Source of the DNA: Xenorhabdus cabanillasii
GTDB taxonomy: Bacteria > Pseudomonadota > Gammaproteobacteria > Enterobacterales > Enterobacteriaceae
Length of the DNA stretch: 64,000 nt
Assembly: GCF_003386665.1 (NCBI RefSeq)
Contig: NZ_QTUB01000001.1
Span: forward strand, 1,860,001-1,924,000
Direction of reading: 5' to 3'
Under the pieces are notes generated by a model, which was given only the letters and a program-made list of their open reading frames with translations, searched no databases and was not told where the DNA came from. The translations under genes were made by a program, and so were the position numbers. Positions within the stretch are counted from its first letter, which is position 1. Each line of letters opens with the position of its first letter. Below are positions 39,077 through 51,033 of this stretch, in pieces.

Positions 39077-39334
39077 TTACTCTGCATCAGACGAAAATTC
39101 ATCAAGTGGAGAATGTGCATCATGATTCAATAAAATTTGCACTCGTTGTTCCGCTTGTTGGAGGGTTTTTTGCCCTTGTCTCGCGAGTTGAATGCCACGT
39201 TCAAATTCATTTAATGCATCTTCTAAAGGGAGTTCCCCTGATTCCAAGCGAATGACAATTTCCTCCAGCTCTTTCAGGGAAGTTTCAAATGCTGGTGCTT
39301 GCTCGGTTTCTGATGTTCGATTTGCCTTAGACAT
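39077..39334 (-). CDS. xseB: XseB, exodeoxyribonuclease VII small subunit
   Basis: The 85-residue protein has the XseB core [23 protein letters not shown], then a helical [22 protein letters not shown]. With XseA it degrades single-stranded DNA to acid-soluble pieces. First gene of xseB-ispA-dxs, divergent from thiI, as in E. coli. Confidence 0.95.
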   Translation of the reverse strand: MSKANRTSETEQAPAFETSLKELEEIVIRLESGELPLEDALNEFERGIQLARQGQKTLQQAEQRVQILLNHDAHSPLDEFSSDAE

Positions 39335-39581
39335 AATAATTTTAAAGTATGATTATTTAACGAATTACAGTGAGGTAATTTCGTTACAGACTTGCAGAGT
39401 ACCCTACTACACTGAAAGAAATAAATCATTCGTTACCACTGTTTTTTTACAGATGCTCTGTTTTTTACAGGAGATATAGTGAGATAGTGTTATACTCCAC
39501 GCCCTATCCAACTGACTACTTAAGAACAATCATTGATACTATTTGTGATAGTTCAATATTGAATGACTACTATATCTTACT

Positions 39582-41030
39582 ATGAAGTTTATCATTAAGT
39601 TATTCCCAGAGATTACGATCAAGAGCCAGACTGTTCGCTTACGCTTTATTAAAATCCTTGCCAGCAATATCCGTAATGTGCTGAAAACATTAGGAGAAGA
39701 GATTGCTGTTGTTCGCCACTGGGATAATATCGAAGTTCGGGCTAAAAGTGATAATCTTGGTGCAGAAATTTGTGATGCACTGACACGCATTCCGGGTATT
39801 CACCATATCCTGCAAGTAGAAGAGAGAGATTTTCGTGATTTGCATCATATCTTTGAACAAACCTACGAAGCATATGGGCATTTACTGCATGGAAAAACAT
39901 TTTGTGTCCGTGTGAAACGTCGTGGTAAACACAGTTTCACTTCCAATGAAGCTGAACGCTATATCGGTGGCGGCCTGAATCAACATATTGAATCTGCCAA
40001 AGTGAAACTGACTCATCCAGATGTGACAGTGAATCTGGAAATTGATCAGGATAAACTGATCCTGGTTAAAGCCCGTCATCCAGGGATCGGCGGATTTCCT
40101 ATTGGAACGCAGGAAGATGTTCTGTCCCTTATCTCTGGCGGGTTTGACTCTGGGGTTTCCAGCTATATGCTGATGCGCCGTGGTTGTCGTGTACATTATT
40201 GCTTCTTTAATCTCGGTGGCTCTGCCCATGAAATTGGTGTGAAACAGGTAGCTCACTATTTGTGGAACCGATTTGGCAGTTCCCATAAGGTTCGCTTTGT
40301 TGCCGTCGATTTTGAACCGGTCGTTGCTGAAATTCTGGAAAAAGTGGATGACGGCCAAATGGGCGTTGTGCTGAAAAGAATGATGGTCAGAGCTGCTTCC
40401 AGGATTGCAGAACGTTATGGTGTGCAAGCAATCGTGACAGGAGAAGCATTGGGGCAGGTCTCTAGCCAGACATTGACTAACTTGAGACTGATTGATAATG
40501 CTTCGGATACGTTGATCCTCCGTCCGCTGATTTCTCACGATAAAGAACACATTATTAAGCTGGCACGTGAAATTGGAACGGAAGATTTTGCTCGTACTAT
40601 GCCGGAATTCTGTGGTGTGATCTCTAAGAGTCCAACCGTTAAAGCCGTCAAAGCCAAAATTGAAGAGGAAGAAGGTAAGTTCGATTTTGATATTCTGGAT
40701 CGTGTGATAAGTGAAGCCCAGAATTTGGATATTCGTCAGATTGCTGAACAGGCTAGTGAGCAGATTGTGGAAGTGGAAACAGTCACTAAGTTTTCTGCGA
40801 ATGATGTATTGTTGGATATCCGTTCACCAGATGAACAGGATGATCACCCACTGAGTATGGAAGGTATCGAAATTCAGTCATTACCTTTCTATAAGTTGAG
40901 TACCCAGTTTGGTGATCTGGCGAAAGAGAAAAATTATCTGCTTTATTGTGAACGCGGTGTGATGAGCCGTTTGCAGGCGCTTTACTTGCGTGAACAAGGC
41001 TTTCAGAACGTGAAGGTTTATCGCCCTTAA
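39582..41030 (+). CDS. thiI: ThiI, tRNA 4-thiouridine synthase / thiazole sulfur carrier enzyme
   Basis: The 482-residue protein has the same length as E. coli ThiI. It comprises an N-terminal ferredoxin-like and THUMP region, a PP-loop ATPase with [17 protein letters not shown], the conserved cysteine in [14 protein letters not shown], and a C-terminal rhodanese domain with the persulfide cysteine in [13 protein letters not shown]. It adds sulfur to uridine 8 of tRNA and feeds thiazole synthesis for thiamine, the cofactor of Dxs next door. Confidence 0.96.
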   Translation: MKFIIKLFPEITIKSQTVRLRFIKILASNIRNVLKTLGEEIAVVRHWDNIEVRAKSDNLGAEICDALTRIPGIHHILQVEERDFRDLHHIFEQTYEAYGHLLHGKTFCVRVKRRGKHSFTSNEAERYIGGGLNQHIESAKVKLTHPDVTVNLEIDQDKLILVKARHPGIGGFPIGTQEDVLSLISGGFDSGVSSYMLMRRGCRVHYCFFNLGGSAHEIGVKQVAHYLWNRFGSSHKVRFVAVDFEPVVAEILEKVDDGQMGVVLKRMMVRAASRIAERYGVQAIVTGEALGQVSSQTLTNLRLIDNASDTLILRPLISHDKEHIIKLAREIGTEDFARTMPEFCGVISKSPTVKAVKAKIEEEEGKFDFDILDRVISEAQNLDIRQIAEQASEQIVEVETVTKFSANDVLLDIRSPDEQDDHPLSMEGIEIQSLPFYKLSTQFGDLAKEKNYLLYCERGVMSRLQALYLREQGFQNVKVYRP

Positions 41031-41056
41031 TCTGAGCCAGTACATCTGAAAGAAAC

Positions 41057-41100
41057 ATATAAGCTGCTGGCAGAATAGATTTTCTGTAAGCAGCTTATAT
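41057..41100. terminator. long hairpin between convergent thiI and yajL
   Basis: ATATAAGCTGCT (41057-41068) and AGCAGCTTATAT (41089-41100) form 12 perfect pairs, with a second inner stem CAGAA/TTCTG. It can serve both converging genes. Confidence 0.75.
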
Positions 41101-41114
41101 TAACAGATTCACTA

Positions 41115-41708
41115 CTATAGATTTTGGTAGTTATTGACGCCGGGTGGTAAGACTAATTGAGCTGCAACTTCTGCTGCCTTATCTTTTCCTTTCAGTAGTT
41201 CTATTAGTCTCAGGGCGAAGTCAAAAGCAGTTGCAGGCCCCTGGCTGGTGAGCAAATTAACCCTCTCATCAAAATAAACCCGACGATCGATCCACTTTTC
41301 CGGGGCTATTTTATCTTTCATGCTTGGGTAACCTGTCATATTTCCAATCGGGAAAAGCTGATGATATTCCAGTACAACGGCTGGAGATGCGCAGATTGCT
41401 GCAATGATTTTACCCTGACTTTGGGCTGTGCGGATTTTCTCTACAACTAATAGACTATCGCGAAAACATTCTGCCCCTTTTATCCCTCCCGGCAGAATAA
41501 CAGCATCAAAATCTTCATCAACAACATCGATTAAGGGAGTATCTGCAACAATTTTAACGCCACGCGAGCAGGTTAATGTCAGAGCTCCATCGGTTGCTGC
41601 ACTGGCGATGGTAACCTTGATCCCGGCTCTGACCAACAAATCAATGGTAGTGACAGCTTCTATTTCTTCACTACCGTGTGCGAGGCAAACGAGAGCTGAA
41701 GCGTGCAT
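41115..41708 (-). CDS. yajL: YajL, DJ-1/PfpI-family protein
   Basis: From the ATG at 41708 ([20 protein letters not shown]) the product is 197 residues and matches E. coli YajL. The oxidation-sensitive cysteine lies in [16 protein letters not shown], the family's nucleophile elbow, with the glutamate at GSEEIE. YajL protects against oxidative and electrophile stress, with chaperone and proposed deglycase activity. The start lies 38 bases inside the end of panE, so the two are translated from overlapping frames. Confidence 0.93.
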   Translation of the reverse strand: MHASALVCLAHGSEEIEAVTTIDLLVRAGIKVTIASAATDGALTLTCSRGVKIVADTPLIDVVDEDFDAVILPGGIKGAECFRDSLLVVEKIRTAQSQGKIIAAICASPAVVLEYHQLFPIGNMTGYPSMKDKIAPEKWIDRRVYFDERVNLLTSQGPATAFDFALRLIELLKGKDKAAEVAAQLVLPPGVNNYQNL

Positions 41709-42582
41709 ATTTCTCCTCCTTGCGTTTGATAAAACGATAAATATGGATGTTTTCTGTAAGCACCAGCCCATGTACACGGGCTCGGTGTAGTAAAAATCCG
41801 GTAATGTAGTCTATTTCTGTAGGTCGTTGTGCCCGAATATCTTGCCGCATAGATGAAGAGTTTTCAGATGTTCGCTCAATAACAGCCATCACGTAATTGA
41901 TAAGTGATGGTTTGGTGATCTGAAGGCCCTCTTTTTGCATCACCTGATAGATCTCATCACATAATGAATGGATATTTGTAACGTGATGCGATAATTCGCC
42001 ATTCTTACAATCATAAATTACGGTGAGTGGATTGATAACGCAATTGACGGCAAGTTTTAGCCAGCTGATGGTATAGATATCATCGTGCCATTTTACGTCT
42101 GGTAAGGCGTCATGCAAAATTTTTGCTAAAAAACTGAATTCATCAGTATCAGGCAACGTAGAACCAATATGGGTTATACCTTGTGATTTGTGATAAACAA
42201 TACCATTTTCCTGATATGCCCCATGAGTTGTCACTCCCGATAAGATGGGATTGGGCAGAGATAAAAGTTCATCTTGTGTACCCATCCCATTATGCAGTAG
42301 CAGGATAGGACAATAAGGGGAAAGTTTGGGAACAAGGTTATTGATAGCATCTGAAACTTGCCAGGCTTTTAGGCAAACAAGTAACAATTCGCTCTCGGCA
42401 AGATGTTTTTCATCATTGGCAGGAAGTTGCTGTTCAAATACCTTGCCCTGAAAGTTATCAATATGAACATTGACAAAATGTTGTGACACTTTTAGCCATG
42501 CCTGAATTTGATGATGTTGTCGGGATAAGGCAGCAAGCCACAGTTTACCCATTGCACCACAGCCAAGAACAGTTATTTTCAT
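41671..42582 (-). CDS. panE: PanE, 2-dehydropantoate 2-reductase
   Basis: The 303-residue enzyme has E. coli PanE length. The NADPH-binding [20 protein letters not shown], the [10 protein letters not shown] loop, and the catalytic lysine region [18 protein letters not shown] are visible, as is the C-terminal [15 protein letters not shown]. It reduces ketopantoate to pantoate for coenzyme A. Overlaps yajL by 38 bases. Confidence 0.94.
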   Translation of the reverse strand: MKITVLGCGAMGKLWLAALSRQHHQIQAWLKVSQHFVNVHIDNFQGKVFEQQLPANDEKHLAESELLLVCLKAWQVSDAINNLVPKLSPYCPILLLHNGMGTQDELLSLPNPILSGVTTHGAYQENGIVYHKSQGITHIGSTLPDTDEFSFLAKILHDALPDVKWHDDIYTISWLKLAVNCVINPLTVIYDCKNGELSHHVTNIHSLCDEIYQVMQKEGLQITKPSLINYVMAVIERTSENSSSMRQDIRAQRPTEIDYITGFLLHRARVHGLVLTENIHIYRFIKRKEEKYARFSSRLPRTR

Positions 42583-42760
42583 TGTTCTTCCTTGAGAAAT
42601 ACGTTCATCGGGAACCTCAAAATTAAGCTGATCTGAATTCCAAGCCCGCTAAAATAATATAAATTCCAAAAGATCACTGAGTGTGAGGAGTATAGATCTT
42701 TTGCCAATAATAGAAAGCGGTTATCATGCCGGATTATTGATTAGCTGGAGGTGACTGATA

Positions 42761-43252
42761 ATGCCATCATTTGATATTGTTTCAGAAGTTGATATGCAGG
42801 AAGTGCGCAATGCGGTAGAGAATGCGCAGAGGGAATTAACCAATCGTTGGGATTTCCGCAATGTCAATGCGAGTTTTGAACTAAACGAAAAGAGCGAATC
42901 GGTCAAGATTGCGAGTGAGTCTGATTTTCAGGTTAACCAACTGGTCGATATTCTGCGTGAAAAATTTGCTAAGCGAGGAATTGACGGCTCTGTACTGAAT
43001 ATTCCTGAGAATATGGTGCATAGCGGTAAAACTTACAGTGTGGAAGCAACTCTGCTGCAAGGTATTGATACACCGTTAGCGAAAAAAATCGTCAAGCTGA
43101 TTAAAGACAGCAAGCTGAAAGTTCAGGCACAAATTCAGGGCGAGCAAGTGCGAGTTACCGGTAAAGCTCGTGATGATCTGCAAGGGGTTATTGCATTAGT
43201 TCGTGGCGCAGAGTTGGGGCAGCCTTTCCAATTCACCAACTTCCGTGACTAA
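42761..43252 (+). CDS. yajQ: YajQ, nucleotide-binding protein
   Basis: The 163-residue protein matches E. coli Yaj[21 protein letters not shown], then [17 protein letters not shown], and two RRM-like halves. Family members bind cyclic di-GMP in Xanthomonas; in enteric bacteria the role is unclear. A very strong GGAGGTGA precedes the ATG. Divergent from panE. Confidence 0.93.
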   Translation: MPSFDIVSEVDMQEVRNAVENAQRELTNRWDFRNVNASFELNEKSESVKIASESDFQVNQLVDILREKFAKRGIDGSVLNIPENMVHSGKTYSVEATLLQGIDTPLAKKIVKLIKDSKLKVQAQIQGEQVRVTGKARDDLQGVIALVRGAELGQPFQFTNFRD

Positions 43253-43315
43253 CTGTTTTCCGTGATTAACTGCTGATATCGGTAGATTTACTTTTTTCTC
43301 TGATCAAAATATTTA

Positions 43316-43355
43316 AGGGAAGCTGAGTAATTTCAATTGCTACAAATGCTTCCCT
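43316..43355. terminator. hairpin between convergent yajQ and yajR
   Basis: AGGGAAGC (43316-43323) and GCTTCCCT (43348-43355) form an 8-bp stem with a 24-base loop between two convergent genes. Confidence 0.55.
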
Positions 43356-43394
43356 AATAAATTTATTATCTATAGAACCCTATTATCTCAGAAC

Positions 43395-44765
43395 CTATTG
43401 GGTATGAGAAAACACAAGCTGCTCTAGTTGCTCACGATTAGTTTGTTTAGTATCGACTTTGATATAGGCACTCAGTTCGTCCGGTACAATAATGACATCT
43501 TTCACACCCGCTTGAGACAATATTTTCTTTTCCAGAATTTCAGGAGCATTTAATTGAGCTGGCAAGATGAGCCTGATGCTGCTGACATAAGGTGGTTGAC
43601 GTAATGTGAGGCTGAGAATAAACCAGAATATGGTGAGAATAATACTGCCCATAAATACTAATGATGCGCCTTGCAGTTCATATAGCATTCCACCGATACT
43701 GCCTCCCAGAGCGACACCAAGGAACTGGCTGGTAGAGTAAACTCCCATTGCTGTACCTTTGTAGCCTGCTGGTGCTTCTTTGCTGATCAATGAAGGCAAA
43801 ATAGCTTCCATGATATTAAAAGCAAGAAAGAAAATCTGAATACCTGCAAATATTCCCCAAAGATGTGATCCTAAAGACCACAAAACAAATTCAGCAATAA
43901 ACAACATGCCGATACAAAGTAAGAAAACTTGCTTCATGCGGCGTTTTTTCTCCGCATAAATAATGAATGGTAAGACGGCAATAAAAGAAATAAGCGTAGT
44001 AATTAAATAAACTTTCCAGTGTTGTTGAGGAGGAAAACCTGCTTTTTCCATGATCAGAGGCAGGACAACGAAGCTGGACATCAATAAGGTATGTAGGCTG
44101 AGAATACCAAAATTGAGTTTGAGTAATTGAGGATCAGAAAGTACACGCCGGAAACTGCCCCGGACAATGCCAGATTCACGATTTAATAATTGATTATGTG
44201 TTGATGGGACAGCGAATAGCGTTATTAAAATACCGCAACTGGCAAGAATTGCGATTGTACCAAATAAACCATTTAATCCGATGTGATGAGTGATAACAGG
44301 GCCGATAACAATAGCAAAAGCAAATGTGATACCAAAGCTGATGCCAATGAATGCCATTGCTTTTGTACGATTTTGTTCGCGGGTAAGATCTGATAATAAC
44401 GCCATGATTGCAGCAGAGATTGCACCTGCACCTTGCAAAGCTCTTCCGGCGATAACTCCCCAAATAGAGTCGCTAAAGGCGGCAATGATACTGCCTAATA
44501 CAAAAATGAGTAGTCCACCTATTATCAAAGGCTTTCGGCCAATTTTGTCTGAAAATAACCCGAATGGAATTTGAAATATTGCCTGTGTTAAGCCGTAGAT
44601 ACCGATTGCAATTCCTATCAGGGCCTCGGTGGCATCACGTAACGCTAAACCGTAGGTCGTAAGGACGGGTAAGACCATGAACATGCCTAACATGCGTAGA
44701 GAAAAAACGGAACCTAAGCCCCATGTTGCCCGGAGTTCAAGGGGAGTCATTTGATTATCGTTCAT
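43395..44765 (-). CDS. yajR: YajR, MFS transporter with C-terminal YAM domain
   Basis: From the ATG at 44765 (MNDNQMTPLELRATWGLGSV) the product is 456 residues, close to E. coli YajR (454). Twelve membrane helices carry the motif A GLFSDKIGRKPLIIGG. The last 70 residues form the ferredoxin-like YAM domain (PYVSSIRLILPAQLN onward) that marks this group. Physiological substrate is unknown. It lies downstream of the cyo operon behind a terminator. Confidence 0.93.
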   Translation of the reverse strand: MNDNQMTPLELRATWGLGSVFSLRMLGMFMVLPVLTTYGLALRDATEALIGIAIGIYGLTQAIFQIPFGLFSDKIGRKPLIIGGLLIFVLGSIIAAFSDSIWGVIAGRALQGAGAISAAIMALLSDLTREQNRTKAMAFIGISFGITFAFAIVIGPVITHHIGLNGLFGTIAILASCGILITLFAVPSTHNQLLNRESGIVRGSFRRVLSDPQLLKLNFGILSLHTLLMSSFVVLPLIMEKAGFPPQQHWKVYLITTLISFIAVLPFIIYAEKKRRMKQVFLLCIGMLFIAEFVLWSLGSHLWGIFAGIQIFFLAFNIMEAILPSLISKEAPAGYKGTAMGVYSTSQFLGVALGGSIGGMLYELQGASLVFMGSIILTIFWFILSLTLRQPPYVSSIRLILPAQLNAPEILEKKILSQAGVKDVIIVPDELSAYIKVDTKQTNREQLEQLVFSHTQ

Positions 44766-44936
44766 GGATACCTGATACCTCAAAAAATTCGATATGGCAT
44801 TTAGCTTAGAAAGGAATAAATTGATACAAGATATTCATTTCATACAGATTACTAACGAATTGGTTACTAAATCATGTTTATCAAGAGTGATCTAAACGAA
44901 GTAAGTTATTAATACTTGTAAGAGATAAAGAAAGGA

Positions 44937-44969
44937 AAAATGGCAAGAGTTTGTTTCCCCTGCCATTTT
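44937..44969 (-). terminator. terminator of the cyoABCDE operon
   Basis: AAAATGGCA (44937-44945) pairs with TGCCATTTT (44961-44969), 9 bp, and on the minus strand the hairpin runs into TTTTTCC. Confidence 0.75.
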
Positions 44970-44973
44970 GATA

Positions 44974-45858
44974 TTATCGGACGTAAGTCAGCATTATTTC
45001 TGGAGATGCTGCGGAGTCCACAGACATCATGACGCTCAATGACATGATAGCGACAATAGAAAATACAAATAACTTACGAGCCCAGATATGGTCATTAGTC
45101 GTTTTATAACCGGATAATGCCATACCCAGCCACCAAATACTTACCGCAGCAGCGACAATCAGGTATTTGTAACCTGCATAGCCACTGATTGCCAACATCA
45201 GAGTGGCAACCATAAATGCCAGAATATAGAGGGTAATATGGTTTTTGGCCACAGAGATACCCTTAATTACAGGCAATACTGGAATATTGGCAGCCTGATA
45301 ATCTTTGAACCGAAAAATAGCAATGGCGTAAGAGTGAGGCATCTGCCATAAACTGAAAATCAACAACAGAATAAGTGCCCCTGTGTCAAATTGCCCGGTT
45401 ACTGCACAATAACCTATGACAGGGGGCGCAGCGCCTGACAAGCTGCCAACCAGCGTGCCATAAATAGACTTTCTTTTCATGTAGAGGCTATAAACCCCGA
45501 CATAAACGACAAACCCGATGAGAGCTAACTGCATTGCTAAGGCATTGGCTGCTACATAGAGCAGCACAACGCCAGCAATACCTAACACTGAGGCGTAAAT
45601 CAGGCTGATTTTCGGATCGATAAGCCCTTTCACAAGGACCCTTTCTTTTGTTCTTTCCATGATCCTGTCGATATCGCGGTCGATATAGTTGTTAAATACA
45701 CAACCTGATGCTACCACCAGCGATACCCCGACCATTGTTGCAAAGAACAAGGGGTAATCTATTACGCCCTTGGAAGCGAGTAGAAAACCACCAATCGCAG
45801 AAATTAGATTTCCGAAAATAATTCCTGGTTTGGTCACTTGCAGGTATTGCTTAATCAT
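44974..45858 (-). CDS. cyoE: CyoE, protohaem IX farnesyltransferase (haem O synthase)
   Basis: The 294-residue integral membrane prenyltransferase (E. coli 296) adds a farnesyl group to haem B, giving the haem O used by the cyo oxidase. The prenyl-diphosphate motif is [15 protein letters not shown], with the second acidic region around [15 protein letters not shown]. Last gene of the operon. Its farnesyl donor is the product of IspA, also in this window. Confidence 0.95.
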   Translation of the reverse strand: MIKQYLQVTKPGIIFGNLISAIGGFLLASKGVIDYPLFFATMVGVSLVVASGCVFNNYIDRDIDRIMERTKERVLVKGLIDPKISLIYASVLGIAGVVLLYVAANALAMQLALIGFVVYVGVYSLYMKRKSIYGTLVGSLSGAAPPVIGYCAVTGQFDTGALILLLIFSLWQMPHSYAIAIFRFKDYQAANIPVLPVIKGISVAKNHITLYILAFMVATLMLAISGYAGYKYLIVAAAVSIWWLGMALSGYKTTNDHIWARKLFVFSIVAIMSLSVMMSVDSAASPEIMLTYVR

Positions 45859-45870
45859 TCAAATCAACCC

Positions 45871-46203
45871 TTAATCAACCATCATATTGATATTCAGGTT
45901 GTACATAATCCACAGAGAGCCAACAACAACAATAGCGATGACCAGTATTGTGAATATTAAAGCAACGAGATTCCAACGCTCTTCAGACGATGTATTCATG
46001 TGCAGGAAGCAGATGAAATGAACAAAAATCTGAATAACAGCCATAACAACTACTGTTGTCAGGATTGTGCTGTGCGAAGCAGTACCATCCATCACCATCC
46101 AGAATGGGATCACGGTCAAAATAACTGACAGAACAAAACCAATCATATAGGTTTTGAAACTACCGTGGCTGGCGCCGGAATGAGAAGTATTTGGATGACT
46201 CAT
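45871..46203 (-). CDS. cyoD: CyoD, cytochrome bo quinol oxidase subunit IV
   Basis: The 110-residue protein (from the ATG at 46203) has three membrane helices and matches E. coli CyoD ([38 protein letters not shown]). The longer frame upstream overlaps cyoC and is not real. Its ATG shares one base with the cyoC stop (TAATG), indicating coupling. Confidence 0.95.
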   Translation of the reverse strand: MSHPNTSHSGASHGSFKTYMIGFVLSVILTVIPFWMVMDGTASHSTILTTVVVMAVIQIFVHFICFLHMNTSSEERWNLVALIFTILVIAIVVVGSLWIMYNLNINMMVD

Positions 46204-46814
46204 TACATAGCTCCCATCAGATAAACGACAGTAAATACACAGATCCATACAACGTCAAGGAAGTGCCAGAACAGGCTCAGGCAGTTCAGACGCATACGGT
46301 TCACGTCAGTCAGGCCGCGGCGTGAAACCTGAATCATCAGAATGACGATCCAAATCAGACCAAAGGTTACGTGCAGACCGTGAGTCGCAACCAGCGCGAA
46401 GAAAGCAGACAGGAATGCACTGCGGTCAGGGCCATAACCTTCCATGATCAGTTTATGGAATTCATAAACTTCCATTGAGACGAAACCCAGGCCGAACAGG
46501 AAGGTAACAAATAGCCACAGGTTAACTTGACCGATTTTGCCTTTGTTCATGCTCAGCATGGCGAAACCATAGGTGATACTACTGAACAACAGCAGGAAGG
46601 TTTCTACCAAGACAAATGGCAGTTCAAAAATCTGTTTACCTGTTGGGCCATCCGCAGTGCCATTAACTAATACTGCATAGGTAGCGAACAGACTTGCAAA
46701 CAGAATCAAGTCACTCATCAGATAGATCCAGAAACCAAAGATTTTGTTGGCTCCTGTGTCATGGTGCCCATGAGCGTCATGGGCGGCTGTATTGTTAAGG
46801 GTTTGAGTCGACAT
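46203..46814 (-). CDS. cyoC: CyoC, cytochrome bo quinol oxidase subunit III
   Basis: The 203-residue protein has five membrane helices and matches E. coli CyoC ([35 protein letters not shown]). It stabilises the core oxidase. The start overlaps the cyoB stop by one base (TAATG), as at the next junction. Confidence 0.96.
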   Translation of the reverse strand: MSTQTLNNTAAHDAHGHHDTGANKIFGFWIYLMSDLILFASLFATYAVLVNGTADGPTGKQIFELPFVLVETFLLLFSSITYGFAMLSMNKGKIGQVNLWLFVTFLFGLGFVSMEVYEFHKLIMEGYGPDRSAFLSAFFALVATHGLHVTFGLIWIVILMIQVSRRGLTDVNRMRLNCLSLFWHFLDVVWICVFTVVYLMGAM

Positions 46815-48796
46815 TATTTTACACCTGCCTTTCTCAGTTCTTCGTAACGCTGATTTTCAATTTTCTCGACTTCAGCCACTGGAACGTAGTAATCAACGTC
46901 TTCGTCAAAGCTTTTCACGATGCAACTGATGATAATGCCTGCGAAACTTGCAATAGCCATCCACCAGATATGCCATATCAATGCAAAGCCTAAGACCAGA
47001 CAGAATGCACTAATAATTACGCCAGCACCTGTGTTTTTAGGCATATGAATTTCTTCATATTTAGCAGAGCGTTTATACCCAATGCCTTTTTCTTTCATGT
47101 CCCACCATGCATCACGAGTCTGGATGTGTGGAACTTCTGCGAAGTTATAGAACGGAGGTGGAGATGAAGTTGACCATTCCAGAGTACGAGCACCCCATGG
47201 GTCACCAGTCAGATCACGGTTTTGTTGACGGTCACGGATACTCACGTAGAACTGGATAACCTGGCACAGAATACCAATTGCGATCAGGACAACACCGCCC
47301 GCTGCAACAACCAGCAGAGAATGGAATTCTGGGTTGATGTCCTGGCTCAGACGACGAGTCATACCCATAAAGCCCAGAGCATACAGAGGCATAAAGGCAA
47401 CGAAGAAACCAGTGATCCAGAACCAGAAAGCACGGACACCCCATTTTTCATTCAGTGTGAAACCAAATGCTTTCGGGAACCAGTAAGTTGTACCAGCGAA
47501 GCAGCCGAATACAACGCCACCAATGATAACGTTATGGAAGTGAGCAATCAGAAACAGACTGTTATGCAGTACGAAGTTCGCACCAGGTACAGCCAGCAGA
47601 ACACCTGTCATACCACCAATGGAGAAAGTGACCAGAAAGCCGACAGTCCACAGCATAGGTGTTTTGAACTCGATACGGCCACGGTACATGGTGAACAGCC
47701 AGTTGAAGATCTTAACCCCGGTTGGGATAGAGATAATCATCGTGGCGATACCAAAGAAGGCGTTAACGTTCGCGCCGGAGCCCATGGTAAAGAAATGGTG
47801 CAGCCATACAATGAACGACAGAATGGTAATAACGATTGTCGCCCACACCAGTGAGGTATAACCGAACAGGCGTTTTTTCGAGAAGGTTGCAGTGACTTCA
47901 GAGAAGATACCGAAGACAGGCAGAACCAGAATATAAACTTCAGGATGGCCCCAAGCCCAGATCAGGTTGATGTACATCATCATGTTGCCACCCATATCGT
48001 TGGTGAAGAAATGGGTGCCCAGATAACGATCCAGGGTTAACAGTGCAATAGTGACTGTCAGAATAGGGAATGCAGCAATGATAAGTACGTTGGTGCACAG
48101 TGAAGCCCAGGTGAAAACTGGCAATTTCATCATGGACATACCCGGTGCACGCATGCGCAGGATGGTCACGAAGAAGTTAACACCAGTCAGCAATGTACCT
48201 ACACCGGAGAGCTGGAGGCTCCATATCCAGTAATCAACACCAACTCCAGGGTTATATTCCAGACCGGACAGAGGCGGGTAAGCCAGCCAGCCAGTTTGAG
48301 CGAATTCACCTACACCCAGAGAGAGGTTGATCAGAGCGACACCTACAACAAATAACCAGAAACTCAGAGAGTTCAGGAATGGGAATGCAACGTCACGTGC
48401 CCCGATTTGCAGAGGAACCACAATGTTCATCAGACCAACAACGAAAGGCATCGCCATGAAGAAGATCATGATAACGCCGTGGGCGGTAAAGATCTGATCA
48501 TAATGGTGCGGGGGCAGGAAACCTGCTTCACCAGCGGAAGCCAGGGCTTGCTGTCCACGCATCATGATGGCATCAGCGAAACCGCGCAACATCATTACCA
48601 TAGCAACAACGATGTACATGACCCCGATTTTTTTGTGGTCGACGCTTGTCAGCCATTCAGTCCAGAGCCATTTCCATTTACGGAAATAGGTTAGGGCACC
48701 AACAACTGCCAGTCCCCCAAGAAGTATCCCAATCAATGTCACCACAATAATGGGTTCATGTAATGGGATCGCATCAAGTGTTAATTTTCCCCACAT
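46814..48796 (-). CDS. cyoB: CyoB, cytochrome bo quinol oxidase subunit I
   Basis: From the ATG at 48796 ([20 protein letters not shown]) the product is 660 residues, close to E. coli CyoB (663). It carries the haem and copper site: [17 protein letters not shown], the [20 protein letters not shown] copper-histidine/tyrosine loop, WLHHFFTMG, and [10 protein letters not shown]. It reduces oxygen to water with ubiquinol and pumps protons. The start lies 4 bases after cyoA. Confidence 0.98.
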   Translation of the reverse strand: MWGKLTLDAIPLHEPIIVVTLIGILLGGLAVVGALTYFRKWKWLWTEWLTSVDHKKIGVMYIVVAMVMMLRGFADAIMMRGQQALASAGEAGFLPPHHYDQIFTAHGVIMIFFMAMPFVVGLMNIVVPLQIGARDVAFPFLNSLSFWLFVVGVALINLSLGVGEFAQTGWLAYPPLSGLEYNPGVGVDYWIWSLQLSGVGTLLTGVNFFVTILRMRAPGMSMMKLPVFTWASLCTNVLIIAAFPILTVTIALLTLDRYLGTHFFTNDMGGNMMMYINLIWAWGHPEVYILVLPVFGIFSEVTATFSKKRLFGYTSLVWATIVITILSFIVWLHHFFTMGSGANVNAFFGIATMIISIPTGVKIFNWLFTMYRGRIEFKTPMLWTVGFLVTFSIGGMTGVLLAVPGANFVLHNSLFLIAHFHNVIIGGVVFGCFAGTTYWFPKAFGFTLNEKWGVRAFWFWITGFFVAFMPLYALGFMGMTRRLSQDINPEFHSLLVVAAGGVVLIAIGILCQVIQFYVSIRDRQQNRDLTGDPWGARTLEWSTSSPPPFYNFAEVPHIQTRDAWWDMKEKGIGYKRSAKYEEIHMPKNTGAGVIISAFCLVLGFALIWHIWWMAIASFAGIIISCIVKSFDEDVDYYVPVAEVEKIENQRYEELRKAGVK

Positions 48797-48800
48797 GTCT

Positions 48801-49766
48801 TTATTCCTCAACACCTGCATGAGCCGGCTGACTCATATTCATATTATGACCCGCAGCTTCACCATGTTCTGTTTTTCCGTGACCAGATACACCAAACATA
48901 CCGCTATGGCCCATATCACCCATAAATTTGGCGATTGTTTCTTGGAACAGTTTTGGTTTCACGCTTGAGAAGTATTCAACTGGGTTGTTTTGGCTAGGTT
49001 TAGCTAATGCATTGAATGCTTGTACGGTATCCAGGGTTTTAGCTGATGCTTTAACTTTCTGCACCCACTCTTCAAAACCTGCACGATCCTCAGTTGCTGT
49101 TGCAGTGAATTTCATGCCGGAAAAGCCATGTCCACTATAACTGGCCGAGAAACCGTCGTATTTACCTGCTGAGTTAGCAATTAAATGCAGTTTTGTCTGC
49201 ATACCTGCCATTGCATAAATCTGACCACCTAACTGAGGGATGAAGAAAGAGTTCATCACAGAGTCTGAGGTGATTTTGAAGTTAATTGGCACATCTTTAG
49301 GGAATACAATTTCATTTACAGTTGCAATACCCTGTTCTGGGTAGATGAATAGCCATTTCCAGTCGAGGGAAATAACTTCAATCGTTACCGGTTTCACATC
49401 ACTGTCTAGTGGCTTATATGGATCGAGTTGATGAGTCGTTTTCCATGTAATCGTTGCCAAAGTGATGATAATCAGGATAGGCACAGTCCAGACGACAAGC
49501 TCAATTTTATTTGAGTGTGCCCAGTTTGGACGATAGGTAGCAGATTTATTGGCTTCCCGGTAACGTAAAGCAAAGACGATTGCCATTACGATAGCCGGGA
49601 TAACAACGATCAGCATCAGGCCAAACGCTGTCAGTATCAGCGTTTTTTGTTCAACGCCGATCGCCCCTTTGGGATTCATCAATACCATATCGCAACCACT
49701 TAGCATTAAAGTGGCTGCGAGTAATGACGATAACCCAATAGTTTTTTTGTATTTCATAAGTCTCAT
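48801..49766 (-). CDS. cyoA: CyoA, cytochrome bo quinol oxidase subunit II
   Basis: The 321-residue lipoprotein has signal [20 protein letters not shown] and lipobox LMLSGC, two membrane helices, and a cupredoxin-like periplasmic domain ([40 protein letters not shown]) that lacks the CuA ligands, as expected for a quinol oxidase. The histidine- and glycine-rich tail differs in order from E. coli. First gene of cyoABCDE; the 350-base region upstream should hold the oxygen-responsive promoter. Confidence 0.97.
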   Translation of the reverse strand: MRLMKYKKTIGLSSLLAATLMLSGCDMVLMNPKGAIGVEQKTLILTAFGLMLIVVIPAIVMAIVFALRYREANKSATYRPNWAHSNKIELVVWTVPILIIITLATITWKTTHQLDPYKPLDSDVKPVTIEVISLDWKWLFIYPEQGIATVNEIVFPKDVPINFKITSDSVMNSFFIPQLGGQIYAMAGMQTKLHLIANSAGKYDGFSASYSGHGFSGMKFTATATEDRAGFEEWVQKVKASAKTLDTVQAFNALAKPSQNNPVEYFSSVKPKLFQETIAKFMGDMGHSGMFGVSGHGKTEHGEAAGHNMNMSQPAHAGVEE

Positions 49767-50115
49767 TGAGCGACCCCAGATAACAAAAGCTTTATTGTCG
49801 TTTCATCAGTGCGGGCATTCTACGGTAAGGTTACTGGAGTGTAAACAATTGTAATAGAAGCAGGATGGCTTATAGGTTTTTTATGCTAGAGGGATCACAT
49901 GTAATATGAGATTTAACAAAAAGTTAACTTCGGTTCGTTATTGTATCTAAGAAATCAAAATAGGCAATGTTTTTAAAATAACTCTCTATTTTTCAAAACG
50001 ATTTTCTTTATGAAAATCACAGGTTAGTGTTTTGGAATTGACTTCTTGTTGTAATAAAATGATCGTTTTTGATATTGATGAGCAGTTCGATACTGCTCAT
50101 CAGTTAAACTAATTA
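49767..50115. other. cyo promoter region and gap to the OmpK-like gene
   Basis: About 350 AT-rich bases without a reading frame. It must carry the cyoA promoter. An ArcA- or Fnr-type site is expected from E. coli, but none could be called with confidence. Confidence 0.5.
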
Positions 50116-50883
50116 TTAAAAGTTATATTTTACACTGTAAACAATACCATCCTGAAGGAAATCTTCACCTAGTTTATTATTGGCATAGCGATATTGGATA
50201 CCGGTAGTAAAAGAAGGGTGTGGAGTCCACCATAATCCCAGTGCTCCGTTAACGCCATCACGGCCACCGTTACCGTAGCGTTTATTACGATTAAGTTCTA
50301 TTTCATTCCAGTTTGTGACACTGAATTTTTGCTCCCAAAGGTTAAAATCGTATCCTGCAACCCAGCCTACGACATAACCGTTATTTCCTGAGTAGAAAGT
50401 TTGGTCAACATAGTGCAGGGCAACAAAAGGTTTGAACCACAGACCTGCAAAGGTCGTGTTATAGCCCAATCCATAGAGTGTATTTACTTCATGGAAGTTG
50501 CCACCATTAGCTTTTCCCGGTTGTGAGTAGGTTCCATAAACGTGTCCATAAAGGTTGAAACCTGTTTCTCCCAGATAAAAACGTCCTGTTGTTTTGAAAG
50601 CGTAACGTAGGTTATCACCAGGTTGTGCAGTTTTGCTGTTAAATGGATTTTCTAAATCAAAGAAGCCATATAACTCTCCCCAACTAAAACCTGCTCCACC
50701 TTCCAGTTCCAGATAAGCAAAGTCGTCTTTGTGAGAAGTCTGCCCTGTTTTGTGTGTAGTGTGTTTGCTCCAGTCAAGGTAGTTCATGCTGACATTGGCA
50801 AACCCCCACTGATATTCCGCGCTGGCTGAAGCAGAAACCAAGGCTGTAGCAACTGCGGTGAGTGTCAAAATATGTCTTTTCAT
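50116..50883 (-). CDS. OmpK/Tsx-family outer-membrane nucleoside channel
   Basis: The 255-residue protein has a cleavable signal (about 22 residues, ending SASASA) and a beta-barrel pattern of alternating aromatic strands, from EYQWGFANVSMNYLDWSK to the terminal ...YSVKYNF with final phenylalanine. It belongs to the Tsx/OmpK family; Vibrio OmpK is the closest recognisable type, and E. coli Tsx passes nucleosides. AAGGGAA precedes the ATG. A good CRP site lies about 150 bases upstream. In E. coli nothing stands between cyoA and ampG, so the gene is an insertion relative to that order. Confidence 0.82.
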   Translation of the reverse strand: MKRHILTLTAVATALVSASASAEYQWGFANVSMNYLDWSKHTTHKTGQTSHKDDFAYLELEGGAGFSWGELYGFFDLENPFNSKTAQPGDNLRYAFKTTGRFYLGETGFNLYGHVYGTYSQPGKANGGNFHEVNTLYGLGYNTTFAGLWFKPFVALHYVDQTFYSGNNGYVVGWVAGYDFNLWEQKFSVTNWNEIELNRNKRYGNGGRDGVNGALGLWWTPHPSFTTGIQYRYANNKLGEDFLQDGIVYSVKYNF

Positions 50884-51033
50884 AAATTCCCTTTATGTGG
50901 TTTTTTAAATATATAAAAAATATTTTGGATAATTGGAAACAAAATGGATACGAACGTGATATTTATTAGTATAAATATTTCCCCGTAAAAAAAGATGTTT
51001 CTTGGGGCACATAATTTCAATTTTTATTTATAT

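Noticed and set aside
39882..40550. 222-codon open frame antisense to thiI
   Set aside because: Shadow of the thiI reading frame, no recognisable domain or start signal.
47222..47854. 210-codon open frame antisense to cyoB
   Set aside because: Hydrophilic shadow of a conserved membrane protein gene; no start signal.
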